A DNA stretch of 64,000 nt from Pholiota molesta (Eukaryota; Basidiomycota; Agaricomycetes; Agaricales; Strophariaceae). Location: contig JACGCK010000058.1 of NCBI GenBank assembly GCA_014925825.1, positions 62,001-126,000 on the forward strand, in the 5' to 3' direction. This document shows, in pieces, positions 11,901 through 24,068 of this stretch (its first letter is position 1; each line of letters opens with the position of its first letter). The notes beneath the pieces were generated by a model. That model was given only the letters and a program-made list of their open reading frames with translations, searched no databases and was not told the origin of the DNA. A program made the position numbers and the translations under genes.

Positions 11901-12764
11901 GCAGGCGCATACACACCGCCAGCACCCGAGGATCCGCCCCTCTCCAGACATGCGGGTCGGAATGTTTTACCGCCTCAGCAACACGCGCCCCCTCCCCGCC
12001 CGTCTTCCTGTGTGTGCGGGGGAGCGGCATTCGCGGTGACGGGTACTTATCGACGCGGTCCAGATAGGGGTCGGGTCGGGTCGGGTACGCGAACGGGGCA
12101 TGGAAAACAGCGCACGAAGGCGTTCGTCATCGCGTGCATCTGTCAAAACGCAACCCACTGCCACGTTGTCCAACGGACGTGCGCCCCGGAATCAACGCGC
12201 GCGCCGACCACAGCACGCACGGGAAGGGAGTAAAAAAGCTAACGCGCGCCAGGTACATAACGCTGGAAGCGGCATACGGATCACTGCGCATGCCCAACGG
12301 ACGTATGCGCCCGATCAGACTGTACGCGACGCCTGGAGGCGAGGGCGCGCAAAGCCTTGTCAATGGAGCGTGAGTGGGCGCGGTGTGCGCCAGACACGCC
12401 CGTGCCCCTATCCATCCATCCATCCATCCCCAAAACCAGCGGGCACGCTGGGGCTGTCCCATGCACTCATCCACGCCGTTCTCAGCGCCCGCCCCACATA
12501 GGCTCTCTTCACCAGCAGCAGCATCCCGCCGACGTCCAGCGGGCGTGGACGCGGAGACGGGCGGGCTTGGGGCGGCTGCGAAGCGAAGCCGCGTGTGGGA
12601 GCGAGCGGTACTCGTGCGGGATGGAGTGCGGGCTGCAGAGGCGGACGCCCGACCGCATGACGGCCGTGATAGGATCCAAACAGAGAACTGCAACGAGACG
12701 AAACGGAGAGCGACATAAGCTTCATGGTAAGAAGACGTGAGGGATTGGTGTGTGGGATGTAAGG
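11900..12764. repeat. GC-rich diverged repeat block, copy 2 (left part)
   Basis: Text at 11925-11975 (CCCGAGGATCCGCCCC... ATGCGGGTCGGAATGTTT) closely resembles 18519-18570. The text at 12527-12590 (CCGACGTCCAGCG... GGAGACGGGCGGGC) resembles 19645-19705, and 12719-12770 resembles 20170-20220. A short (CCAT)n run sits near 12409-12430. The block was one continuous copy until the transposon at 12772 split it. Confidence 0.6.
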
Positions 12765-12937
12765 CCTGAATCCCAGTGAAAATGACCTGTTTCTAAATCC
12801 GTCGTGATGTGTCCCGATATAGTTACTATGATGTAATCCATCAATATCGAGATCGTACGTTTCGCGTCTCGAACTTCCGCTCAACCATTGAACCATCGAG
12901 CAAAATCGAGCCACCTCCCCATCTTAACTCTCAACCC

Positions 12938-14468
12938 ATGCCTCCAAGGTCTCGTAAACAACATTTCTGCGATTGTCCGCGCTACTGTATGACTGGGGGC
13001 CGCACAGAGCCCAAGCTCGTTAGCAAGACTACCTACCACGATCATGCGCCGTTCCGCACACCCAGACAGCCTCCTGCTGTTCAACCGATGGCTGAATTTC
13101 TTGCGCAACATACTTGGCACCCTGCTGCTGCTCTACCACAGCCTCGCCACCCGAGCCCCACGCCTTCTGTTCCCCGTTGCCGTGCACGCAGTCTATCTGC
13201 TGATCCTATCTCGCGCAGCCCCACTGGTGAACCTCCCCAACAACGCCAGCGCCGTATGGATCTCGACCCCGGCCCCGGCCCCGATGGAAATAGAGGTGTA
13301 GATGGAGAAGGTGTAGGAAATAGAGGTGCTGGTGCTGCTGGCGAGACGGGCTCTCCGCGTCGAAGTGAGGAGCATTATTCTGATGATTCAGATATCTATG
13401 TTCGAGTTCGTATATCTACCATTTATGTACATCTCAAAGCTGTGAATAAAACATATCATAAAATCTTAGTCTCGTCCTCCAACCCCTGAGCATGCCAATC
13501 AAATCAATCAACATGTTCCTCCAAGTCTACCTCCTTCACGAGAAATGTCTCCAATTGTGCCCGATGTTCCGAATGACGAACCTCAAGCTGAGGATAATAT
13601 GCAGCCCCGTTTGACTGAATACAATGACATAACAGTCGAAGCTACACTCAATGAATTGAGAACTGCGCAAGCATTTATTGCAGCACTGCAGGAAGCGACT
13701 CTCGAAGGCGACACTGGGCTTGATGCTGACGCCAAGGATCGGCTACAAAATCCTATCACAGAGCCAGTTGATCTCACAGAAGAACCCCATCTCCGCGCTG
13801 GCATCGACATTTATTTGAACACAACAAATGCCTCTGAGGAAACGTACAAAGATGTCCGTCGATCCATTCATGCCTACCTTGGCCGTCTCGGTGTAGATAA
13901 TCAAGCCGAAGACAACTCGATGCCAAGTCTCTTCACCGTCAAGAAAGAAATTGGCATGCTCACCGGCGTCCATTCTATCATGACCGACATGTGTATCAAT
14001 ACATGCCTTGCGTATACAGGCCCATTTGCCGAACTCGACTCCTGTCCCTATTGCGCACAGCCCCGTTATGACCCCACTGCCACATTGGCTGGTGAGCCAA
14101 AGCGCTCGCGGCGCCAATTTCATACACTGCCGGTTGGTCCGCAGCTCCAGGCTATCTGGCGCAATCCCGAGGATGCTAAAGCTATGCGACATCGCGTTCA
14201 AGAAACTCGGAAGATTCTCGAGGAATTAGAGCAAAATAACTACGAGCAAGCGTTGTTTGATGATGTCTATTCTGGTAGCGACTATCTTGACGCTGTTAGA
14301 GATGGAAAGATTGCGGATGACGATATGGTTCTTCTGCTTTCAATAGATGGGGCGCAACTCTATCAGAGCAAACAGTCTGACTGTTGGATTTACATTTGGG
14401 TTGTGCTGCGGCATCGGAAACCACTGCTCCAGAAGTGTCCAATTTCTCGAAATCTGGCCCCGGGATGA
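12938..14468 (+). pseudogene. Plavaka transposase, amino-terminal fragment
   Basis: Exon 1 (12938-13405) joins in phase to exon 2 (13470-14468). The protein starts MPPRSRKQHFCDC with the Cys-rich N-terminal motif and VSKTTYHDH typical of this family. A disordered Pro/Arg/Asp-rich stretch follows, then the conserved zinc-ribbon-like HSIMTDMCINTC...DSCPYC, and then LLSIDGAQLYQSKQSDCWIY. Family members continue well past this last motif into the RNase H-like catalytic region. Here similarity stops a few residues later (near 14400) and the frame ends at 14468. The product is therefore a truncated transposase that might still bind DNA or protein partners. Confidence 0.8.
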
Positions 14469-14712
14469 AGAAGATTACCAAAAGCACATCCCCCAAGTAA
14501 GTTTTATATCGGCCAAATTTTCGTATTAACGCTCATATTCTTTCAACAGAAATCTATGTTACATTGCATACCTCGAGACCCACGAGCCGCTCACATCCAC
14601 CGCCTTCGAAGTATACTACAAAGCCTTGCCAAAAGACGAGATAAAGCGCTGGAATGAGCTTAGTAAATCCAAGAAGGGAGTGATGGTTGAGAATCAGGCC
14701 GATGATAGTTAA
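14400..14712 (+). CDS. Short exon pair fused behind the transposase fragment
   Basis: Just after transposase similarity ends, another frame reads SKSGPGMKKITKSTSPK. A GTAAGT donor at about 14498 and a TTTCAACAG acceptor near 14550 join it in phase to a 47-residue exon containing HEPLTSTAFEVYYKALPKDE and a lysine-rich end, stopping at 14712. The piece is charged and helical, somewhat like the N-terminal part of an HMG-box, but too short to assign. It could be a captured host exon or the remaining 3' end of the element's own gene. Confidence 0.35.
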
Positions 14713-15169
14713 ATTAGTGCGTTTCTTGGTTTGTTTTTCTCCTTTTCTTGAAATTAACATTTCTTCCAGTTCTCGAAGCTGCCAACACCACCGGATTTTC
14801 TCAGATCACTTACTCGCTGCCAGCTCATCTACGTGTCTTGTCTTCTTTTGTTCTCGGAACTCTGCTTTCTAGCGCTTGCAACTTGTTCTCTCTCGACTCT
14901 CACTCGTCTTCTAGTGCTCCTAGTAAAGGTATTCCTGTAATGTCTATTGCTCTTATGTATTCTGGCTCTACTCTCGTGGCTTCGCCTTATTTCTCACTCT
15001 CGTGCTCACATAATCTGGTCTCCGTGCACACCAACACATATCACCAATTTGTCTCGCCTGTACTGCACTGCTCGGATGACGAACTAATGACTTTGGTGAG
15101 TTTCAAATCATTTGCACGGCCGCATTGCTGATTTGCTCTATAGTTCCTTTATCCCACACCGACACGGAC

Positions 15170-15490
15170 CACACCAATACCGAAATCGCCATCATTCACT
15201 TGGAAACGCCATATTTCACTCGAAACCGCCGTAACTAACTCGAACTCGCTCGAACTCGCTCGAACTCGCTCCACTATCCGCCTTCGCATCTGTTCCACGT
15301 CAGAACCACTGCAATTTGCCTGAAACCGCTATAACTCATTTGAAACCACTGTAACTCGCTGGATCTCGCTGGATCTCACTCGACTTCACATCTGCTCCAT
15401 CCTCTCCATGATTTGTGTTATCTGTTGCTCGATTTCGCTCGATAACACTGGGCATCGAAGTTGTATTCCGCTCGATCCGGCTGTAGCGAG
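15170..15490. repeat. Subterminal short-repeat array in the Plavaka element
   Basis: Short units such as AACTCGCTCG, GAAACCGC and ACTCGCTGGATCTCG recur many times, in places back to back (ACTCGAACTCGCTCGAACTC). The array lies about 200-500 bp inside the right end of the element. Subterminal repeats in this position often serve as transposase-binding sites in DNA transposons; that role is inferred here. Confidence 0.6.
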
Positions 15491-15745
15491 GTCACGAGGT
15501 TTGAATTGATTCTGCTAGATTAGAATGCACCTGTACTTATAGATTACTCGATAATGCTTGATTTTACTTGTTCTATTGTCTTTCGAAATCGAGAAGTGGT
15601 CCGGATGTCAAGCCAAATAAAATCGTCTATATTTTGTTGTGTTTGGTTTGATCTGGCTTTCTGCCCTTCTCACTGGGCCTGAATATTGAATGCGAGGGGC
15701 GGAGGAACGCCAAAAATTGCGGCCGATGAGCTGATTTTCACCCAC

Positions 15746-15765
15746 GCACGGACTCCGCACGTGAT
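15746..15765. promoter_or_regulatory. Repeated 20-bp motif containing CACGTG, copy 2
   Basis: GCACGGACTCCGCACGTGAT, one base different from the copies at 3824 and 20301. It lies about 60 bp outside the right end of the Plavaka element. Confidence 0.45.
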
Positions 15766-18700
15766 TCTTACGCGTTCCCAGCTCCTCGTTTCTTCAAATT
15801 CTTGCACTTTCGCAGCTACGCGAGTACCCCAGCTGCCTCGCTCGTCTCTCCTCAGTGTCTGGTCATCCGCTTCTCCTCTTCCAGCTTGCCAGTGAGCTTC
15901 TCGGGGTCCATGGCGCAGCGACTGGGCGCTGAATTCAGCATCATTGTCATTTCTAGCTGAGTCTTCTGTTACAAGTATCATTCCAGCTAATCTCCTCTGT
16001 TTCTTTCGCTCTCTGTGTCTTCTTGTGTGATTGCCTCAATCCTTCCCGCAGGAACCGCGCTCTCCACTCATTCTGCTCAGTCCGTTGCAACAGCCTTACC
16101 ACGTATCCATCCGCTCCCCATGCTCGCATCGTACATCACATCGCCGGCCTCGCTGGTGGTACTCCCACACAGCTAGACGCGCCGGGTGTTGATTTGCCCA
16201 AGCCTCCATGATTACTGGAGGAGGGATGATCTTGCAGCTGGTCTTTGCGGTCGTGGTGCGATGGCGCCCGATGGGCGGCTTTCCGTTTCGCCATGATCCT
16301 GTCGTGTTTTACGTTCCTTCCTCGCGATCGCCCCCGATTCCCTACTAGTTTTGTGACGCCTATCTATCTTTTAGATACTGCTCATTCCCTCGCAACATGA
16401 CAGTCTCGCCACGTATCCGCTCCCCATGTTTGCGTCGTACATCACATCGCCGGCCTCGCTGGTGGTACTCCCACAAAGCTAGATGCGCCGGGTGTTGATT
16501 CGCCCAATCATTCAACAGTACTGGCGGAGCGGATGATTTTGAAGCTGGACGTTGCGATTGTGCGATTGCACCCCATGGGCAGATTTTCGTCTGGCCATAT
16601 ATCTTGGCGGCCGTGTTTTGCGTTCCTTCCTCGCGATCGCCCCCGATTTCTTTTCTTCCCTTTCTGTTTTCAAACATCCGTCCCTCTTCTACATTTTTAC
16701 AGCTATACATACATACCTCCCTCTCTCATTCCTGATGACGGCCCTCCTCGCATGCCCCCATCACCTACGATCCTCCATCCACCGCACTTTTCGCGCTCCC
16801 GTCCTTATTCTTATTACCTGACGAGCGCGCTGCTGCAGTGGTCGAGCTTCTTGGACTGTTTGCTGATGGGGGCAGAAGGAGAGCTGTGGAGTACACATCT
16901 CTTCCTATTTCTTCATTTTCATATTTCGCGCCCTTCTATGCTATCTTTAAATTCCACTTACAGGCGTGATGAATTCAGAACAACCCATATCGTCCACGCC
17001 ACGACAACCGCATGGGAATGTCCAGCCGGAATAATAATCCCGGCGCGCGATGGTTCAACGTCTTTAAATTGTCTTCCCTCCTCGTCTGTCTCCCGACGCA
17101 ATCCGCCCATCCATTCATAAGTACCCTCCTCACTCGTACTCACATCCCGCCCCTCACGCCCCCATCACCGGCGTGGTGCCCCATCCCATCCGCACGTCGT
17201 CCACGCCGCGTCGCAAACGCGCGCTCGAGCGAGAAGCTGGCCATTCATATACCATCTATCCATCCCCTGGACCCTCGACTGGCCCAGCCTCGCGTATCTA
17301 TATCTGTCAGTCAGATCCCGTGCCACGCACGTCCGGATCACATGTACCATTCCACTCATCGCACGTCTCTCGCGCCAAGTCGTACATAGCTACCTGACGC
17401 GCGTTGCGATGCTGGGATGGTGAAGGCAGTTCTTGGGGGAGATGGGGGCGGAGGGAGGTCTGTGGAGGATGGAATGTTGTCGATATCTGTCCGCGCTTAT
17501 CAAGTATTTCTTCATCTTCGTGTTCTCTTTGCTTGTTTGTTATTGATACACACAAAATCTCCGTTAAAACTTCTCTTCCAAATAACTCCATCGTACGCAG
17601 TCAACGACCATCCTCCATGTCAAAAAACTCCATACAATACAAAGACCGCAAAACACTCTTCGCGCTACAAATAAGCACCATATCATCAGAGCCCAATGCC
17701 CTGCACACCAAACCCAAGAAACAATCCAAGATAGCATCCGTCCTCGCGCTACGATAGACCCACACATACCCTCCATGACACGTACCCGTGCTGGTGCATC
17801 CAACCTGCTGCTGGTGTGGATGTGGCCTACTCCTCTGCAGCCTGCGCTCTGCTTCCGCCCGATAATCGATCAGGCCAGGCGCGAGGCCCGCCAAGACCGT
17901 AGGAGCGAGACATAACCTATGTGTCCGAGGCGACGGCGAACGCGCCGCGTCGAAGACCAGAGAAATGAATTTTTCCAAACCTCGATGTCAAGGGAAAGGA
18001 GACGAGAAAACGAACACGCGCATACAAGAAACGACAACCAGGCGAGCTTCTCAAAAAATAACTCGCACCACGCCACGCCGCACAGAAACATAAAAAAAAC
18101 CACACCAACCACCGCGCGGAAACGCACATGGAACTTGAAAGCACCCCCCGGGATCCGCCACGCATCCGCCCTTATCCAGAACAGGTTGAAGGTCACCGCC
18201 ACAGCACCACCCTCCCCCAGCAACGCAGGGGAGCGGGATTTGCAGCGACGGGCAGCGACCCGATCCGAATATTAGGGGCGCATACGGGCAGGGAACTTGG
18301 AAGGGGAATCCAAACGGCGCACAAAGCACGAACGGCGCCCGGTGTCCGTACCTCTGCTGCCCTCGCACGCGAGACACACATCCCTGTGCACGTCCGCCAG
18401 AATCACACCCCGCGCCTCCGCGGGATCGCGCGTCTGAGCACCAATCACTTCCAGGGCACACCGCGCCAGCCCACTGCCAAGGAGCCCACGACGCCCACCC
18501 CGCCATGCCACGCCAGCACCCGAGGCTCCGCCCTTATCGGACATGCGGGTGGGAATGTTTACCGCCCCAGCGACTCGCGCCCTCCTGTGCGAGGGGAGTG
18601 GCGTGCGCAGCGACGGGTATCGACCCCAATCCGGATTGGGGCGGGCACAGGTACGGGCAGAGGACTAAAACGGGGCACGAAGGCGTTCGCCATCCGTTAA

Positions 18701-20300
18701 GAATCCACATCGATGCGCACGCCCAGCGGACGTACGCCCCGGAATGGAACCACACACCGACGGCCCGGAAGCGCGTGCGCCCCACTTCGAGGCTGGGCGC
18801 ACAGCGCACCGCACCACACCAGCCCCCACCATCCATCCCATAACACGCACACACCAGCCCCCGCCCCGCCCCGGTCCCGCCCGCACTCCAAAATGTCTTC
18901 GAGCTATCGCCCGCGTCCCGTCTCTTCCCGGAAGCGCTGCGGGGGAACGCTGGTACGAGATCGGGCGGGCGAGTGCATAAGTACAGTGGGTGAGGGCGGC
19001 GTGGACCGCGCCGGTCTTGTGGGAGGGATGGAGGGAGGGCGCGGATGAGGAAGAAAGCAAGGGCGGGAAGATAGGAATACGGCGACGTAGGAAAAAAAAG
19101 GGAGAGCATCCGATACACATAACACCAACGGCCCCGCCCCGCCCCGCCGAGTGTACACAGACGGCACGACAGAACGCGGGCACCCCCGCACCCCGCCGCG
19201 CATCCGCCCCTACCCAGAGAGACACCGCTATGAAGTATACCACGCCCACAGCACCACGCCCATGGGTAGACAGGCAGGCAGGTGCGGAGGAGCGGGGATC
19301 CAGTGACGCAATCCGGATAGGGGGGGAGGAGGGAAGGGAATAAGTACATAGAGGATGGCGCGTGAAGGGCGCGCGGCATCCCTGACGGCGCCAACCCATA
19401 CACCGAACGACCTCAGTCAAGGCGCCCAAAAACAAACCAAAAAAAAAAAGAAAAAAAGAAAAGAAAAACACACGCGGACCCATCGACATCTGCACGATCA
19501 GCGATCAGCGTCACATCCCTCTGTGCGTTGGATCAGCGGGTGCGCTGGGACCCAGCCGATCCGCTCTTCCGCCTCGTTCTCAGCACTGCGTGCGCCCGCT
19601 CCAAATAGGGCACCTAGAACAACAGATCGTGAGCAGCCGCATCCTGCCGACGTCCAGCGATCTTGGGCGCGGAGACGGGCGGGCGTGGGCGGCTGCGAAG
19701 CCGCGGTCGAGAGCGGGCGGTACGCGTGCAGCATGACGGGGGATGGAGTGCGGGCTAGACGCCCGACCGCATAACGGACGTGGTATGGTCCAAACGAAGA
19801 AACGAAACGAAACGAAAAGAGACATACGACAGTACCCAGACAGCGACCTGGCCATCCATCCTCGTTTAATGGTTCTTGAGCCTACGTTTTCTTTCCATCG
19901 AAGGCCCACCGGCCTTTGAGGAGAAAAGGGGGCGGATGTACGGGACGACGGATGGCGAGCTGCATGCGATGGGGACACACAGTGTGCGGAAATCATACAA
20001 GGCACACGAAAAAAGAGGGTATAAATCAAGTAAAAGGCCGGAATATAAGGAAGAATTGGGAGGGAAACGAGGATGGGAGGGACGATGAGCGGGAGGGCTG
20101 TTCGTCGTGAGTAGGAGTCGTCCTTCCGCTCTCCATATATCTTGCACTGATAATCCTACACTCCTAGCTTTGTGGTAAGAAGAAGCGAGTGGTGGGTATG
20201 TGGGATATGCGGCCTGAATACGAGGAGCGGAGGAGAGAAGCTATATCAAAGCTTGTGCAATGTGGTCGGTGAGACGAAAGCTTGACGAAAGCTGACCCAC

Positions 20301-20320
20301 GCACGGACTCTGCACGTGAT
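20301..20320. promoter_or_regulatory. Repeated 20-bp motif containing CACGTG, copy 3
   Basis: GCACGGACTCTGCACGTGAT, identical to the copy at 3824. Pyrimidine-rich text follows, as at the other copies. Confidence 0.45.
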
Positions 20321-23300
20321 TTTCTACGCTGCAGCCATCCAGAGCCATCCTCGTTTCTTGCTTCTTCCAGTTCTTGCACCTTGGCGGCTACGCAAGTACC
20401 CGCTCACCTCTCTCTTCAACGTCTGGTCCTCCGCTTCTCCTCTTCCGACCGGCCAGTGAGCTTCGCGGGGTCCATGACGCAGCGGCTGGATCCAGCAACA
20501 TTGTCACTTCGACCTCTGTTTCTTTCGCCCTCTCTCTTCTTCCCGCGCCCTTCATTTGTTCTGCTCGTCTCTCAAACACCAGTCTCTCGCAACACAACAG
20601 CCTCGCCACGTATCCGCTTCCCATGCTCGCGTCGTACATCACATCGCCGGCCTCGCTGGTGGTTATCGTTATCCCACAAAGCTAGACGCGCCGGGTGTTG
20701 ATGTGCCCAACAACCTGTGGAAATGGGGAGTGGATGATCTTGGAGCTGGTCTTTGCGGTCGTGCGATGGCGCCCGATGGGCAGCTTTCCGTCTGGCTATG
20801 ATCCTGGCGATCGTGTTTAGGGTTCGTTCCTCGCGATCGCCCCCGATTTCTTGTTTGTTTCTTGTCTTTCCTTCCCGCTTCTAGTGCCTTTCTCATCCGT
20901 CCTCATGTCCCGCCCTTCGCGTGCTCCTATCACCTGCGGGATAGTTCACCCATCGCACGTTTCTGCGCTTGCGTCCATATCACTGTGACGAGCGCGATGT
21001 TTTAATTCGAGTTGGTAGGGGCAGAAGAAAGTCTGCGGAGTATATGATGCCTCCGATAGCGTGCCATCGCTTGCACAGCGCCCTATTACTTTCGATACAT
21101 GCCATCGCTTTTGCCTCGTGATATGAATTCGCTTTCGATACGTGCCCTCGCTTCCCCCCCTCCTCATCTCCAGCTTCTCGCTTCTCTATTGCTTACGTTC
21201 GATTCCACGCACAGGCCATCCTGTACATAGCGCGCGTCCGCCACGCCAGGGGAACCGCAAAGCGGGCCAGCACCTTATCCGTGCACCCGGTTGGAGTGGG
21301 TGCTGGTTTCCATTCCTCGAGCCCCCCATTTCCTTTTTTTTTCTCCCGGCCCTCCTTCGTTAATCCTGCTATCTAGCCATCGTTTGGATCCTCGATTCCC
21401 CCATCGGGTATCTATATCGCTTAGCGCCACTTGTGGGTCTCGCACGTCGTGTCACTGCCCCCATCACCTGTACCATCTCACCCATCGCGTTTTCGCGCTC
21501 GCGTCCTTATCACCGGACGAGCAGTGGTGCGATTGATTCTGGTGGATGGGGGCAGCAGAAGAGTCGTGGAGTGTATGATGCCTCCGATATCGTGCCAGAT
21601 ACGTGCCATCGCTTTCGATACGTGCCATCGTTTTCGATCCGCGATATGTGTTTGTTTTCGATCCGTATCTCTGCTTCCCCCCTCTTCGTCTCCGTCTTCG
21701 CGCTCTTCTACGTATTCCTTATCTTCGCTTTCACTTCCGCTTACAGGCATGATGTATGTACACCTTATCCGCGTGCCCGGTTGGAATAGGCAATGGTGTC
21801 CGTTCCTCGCGAGCCCCCGATTTCCTTTTTTTCGGCGCTCCTTGTTCCATCCTGATACTTATCTTGCCATCGTTTTGTTCCTTGAATGGCCCGTCGAGTA
21901 TCTATCTCACTCGCAACTTGCGAGACACCGCCGCCCCCATCACCTGCATCATCTCACCCATCGCACGTTTTTCGCGCTGCCGTCCTTATCACCGGACGAG
22001 CGCGATGCTGCAGTGGTTCCCTTTCATGATGCAGGTTGATGGGGGAAGAAGAGGTCTGTAGAGGACAGCATGATTTTGATATGGCCATCCATTCATAGTT
22101 CTTCGTCTTCGTGGTTCTCGCGGTTCTATGTAGACGGTTTTTGGTACTACTTCCAGGGATGGGATGATGACCGCAGCTCATATCGATAATCGCAGTGATT
22201 CAGCAAGGGGCCGTTTTCATTGTTTTTTTTTCTGTTTCACACAAAGACGTGTAATTATTCTATGCGAGCGATAGTCAGCTCATGCAACATCCATCAGACT
22301 TGCTACGAAAGTTGTCGATAGATAATGGTGGTAGAGAATAGACACGCTTCGCATCCACTTCTTTATCTCGTAATCCCACATCTCATGATCCCACATATCA
22401 ACAAGGCCCGCTGCGTGTGTCCCGTTTGCAAGCCATCCGTACCGTCTCTATTGAGTATGGTGCGCCCACCCACCACGATAACCCCGCCCACATCCCGCCC
22501 ACGCCCATCACCGCGTCCCAGCCTCCGCCGTCCGTCCGCTCCATCATCCACGCTGCACGCTGCATCGATGACCCAGTACTTCCTCAAGAACAGAGCGCAC
22601 GCGGACGCGCACTATCATATCCCAGCCTCCCGCTGGCACTCGCGACACGCAACGGCGCCGCTCCACGTACGAGGAGACTGGCCGGAAGGCGGCAGGGAAA
22701 AACGCGAAGGACGCACGGGCGGTGGCCGCGCCGCCAGGCCCGCATCATGCAGCGAAAAACGCGCAGGAGCATCCCGTTCAGAGAGACGGCGGGGGGCGGA
22801 AGGTGGTATGCGGCGCCCGAGCGGAGGGCGCGAAAGGGCATGGAGGGGATGGAAGATCGAGGATGGATGTGGAAAGAGTTGAACTGCTGGAATTCCCTGA
22901 CATGCTGCCCTTAATCATTCCTACTCATTTCACCGCCACGGGACCGTGCTCCGTAATGATCCCTGAACGGGGGAGCACGTTCGCGGTGGCGGATGAGGTC
23001 GATGAGGAGCAGCAGTGTATAGGGGGGCGGCGCAGATAGAGGAGGGGAATAGGAAGGCATTCGTATAGGCGTTGCCCATAGGCAAAGGATGCCAGGATGT
23101 CAGGTGTGGAGTGCAGAAGTTCCATCTGAATCAATATATGGAATCGAGTGATCAAAAGTTAACAGCAACTGTTCTTTTGGAGCATACCGTGCCAGCGCAC
23201 ACCAAGCTGGGGGGCCCACCAGCCGCTTTCGTCAACAGCGTCTACGCATGCGGGGCGTCAGTGCGTGCGGGGCATAGCTCGTATTCCAGTGGACGTTCGC

Positions 23301-23508
23301 GGCTCTGCACTCCCCATCCGCATCTGCATGCTCAGCAACGCCATTACTCGGTCTAGCGATCGTTACGTCCCCCGTGCGGATGTCCGTGCAGGGTTAACAT
23401 GGAGTTGAGCGAGGTGGGTGAAGAGATGAGACGCGATTGTGAGCGAGGGAGGGTGTGGGTAGGAGCGGCAATGCGAGTTGGAAATGGACATTTGACAAGA
23501 CCACCCGC

Positions 23509-23528
23509 GCACGGACTCCGCACGTGAT
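23509..23528. promoter_or_regulatory. Repeated 20-bp motif containing CACGTG, copy 4
   Basis: GCACGGACTCCGCACGTGAT, identical to the copy at 15746. It marks roughly the right edge of the repeat-rich part of the window. Confidence 0.45.
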
Positions 23529-24068
23529 GATCTGCGTGATGCGTATTTATTTGGGCCCAATGCCTTTGCCAAACATCCTCTGTCAAACCACTGCGCCGCG
23601 TCGTGGACTGAGCCCATCTCAGACCTTTAGCTATCCCCACGACGCGTCTGATCTCATCCCAACCTCGACCTCACTCCATATGTGCTGTGTCTGACCAACC
23701 TCTGGCCCCTGAATACTTGGCTCTTCGAATACGGCTTAGGCGTATCATCTGTGACTAGTTGCTTGCATGGTGGTCTGTTCCAAGGAAGGGGTCAAACGCG
23801 TCAGATACAGACGCATTGGATAGCCTCCTAGGCCTGTTCTGCCTCGTGTTTGAAGCCTGGTTTTGAGCTGGCAACTACTGGCCCGAGTTATCCGATCCGT
23901 TTACATTGGTGTGTCAAGCATTTCGATAGTTTCAATTTGTTTTGTCAACTGAAACCCTCTCTGCGTGTGAACAGATATTCGCGAGATCGCGATGAGACGT
24001 GGCACTACTCTGCGTACATATCTCCTTCCCTAAAAAATTATATTCTGAAAATACACTTATAGCGATAA

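Larger units (their letters stand above)
12765..15684 (+). mobile_element. Plavaka-type DNA transposon, internally rearranged
   Basis: The element runs from 12772 to 15677 (2906 bp). Its ends are inverted: the left begins CCCAGTGAAAATG, and the complement of the right end begins CCCAGTGAGAAGG. It is flanked by the direct repeat CCTGAAT (12765-12771 and 15678-15684). The flanking DNA matches an uninterrupted relative at about 20200, which supports insertion into an older repeat. Inside are the amino-terminal part of a Plavaka transposase and a short unrelated exon. It cannot be autonomous, because the catalytic part of the transposase is missing. Confidence 0.8.
15685..23540. repeat. GC-rich diverged repeat block, copies 2 (right part) to 4
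   Basis: Several repeat modules recur here in diverged form. One is the 20-bp CACGTG motif with its pyrimidine-rich downstream text. Another contains TCGCCGGCCTCGCTGGTGGT (about 16080-16330, 16385-16640 and 20585-20850). A third carries CGATGCTGCAGTGGT with GGGGGCAGAAG/GCAGCAGAAG-like text, also seen near 4.4-5.4 kb. Long open frames on both strands are GC-driven and carry no domains. No LTR, polymerase or transposase was recognised, so the repeat class is unknown. Confidence 0.5.

Noticed and set aside
22325..22914. Overlapping 165- and 185-codon plus-strand frames
   Set aside because: Same GC-driven effect; two frames stay open over the same DNA and neither has a motif.
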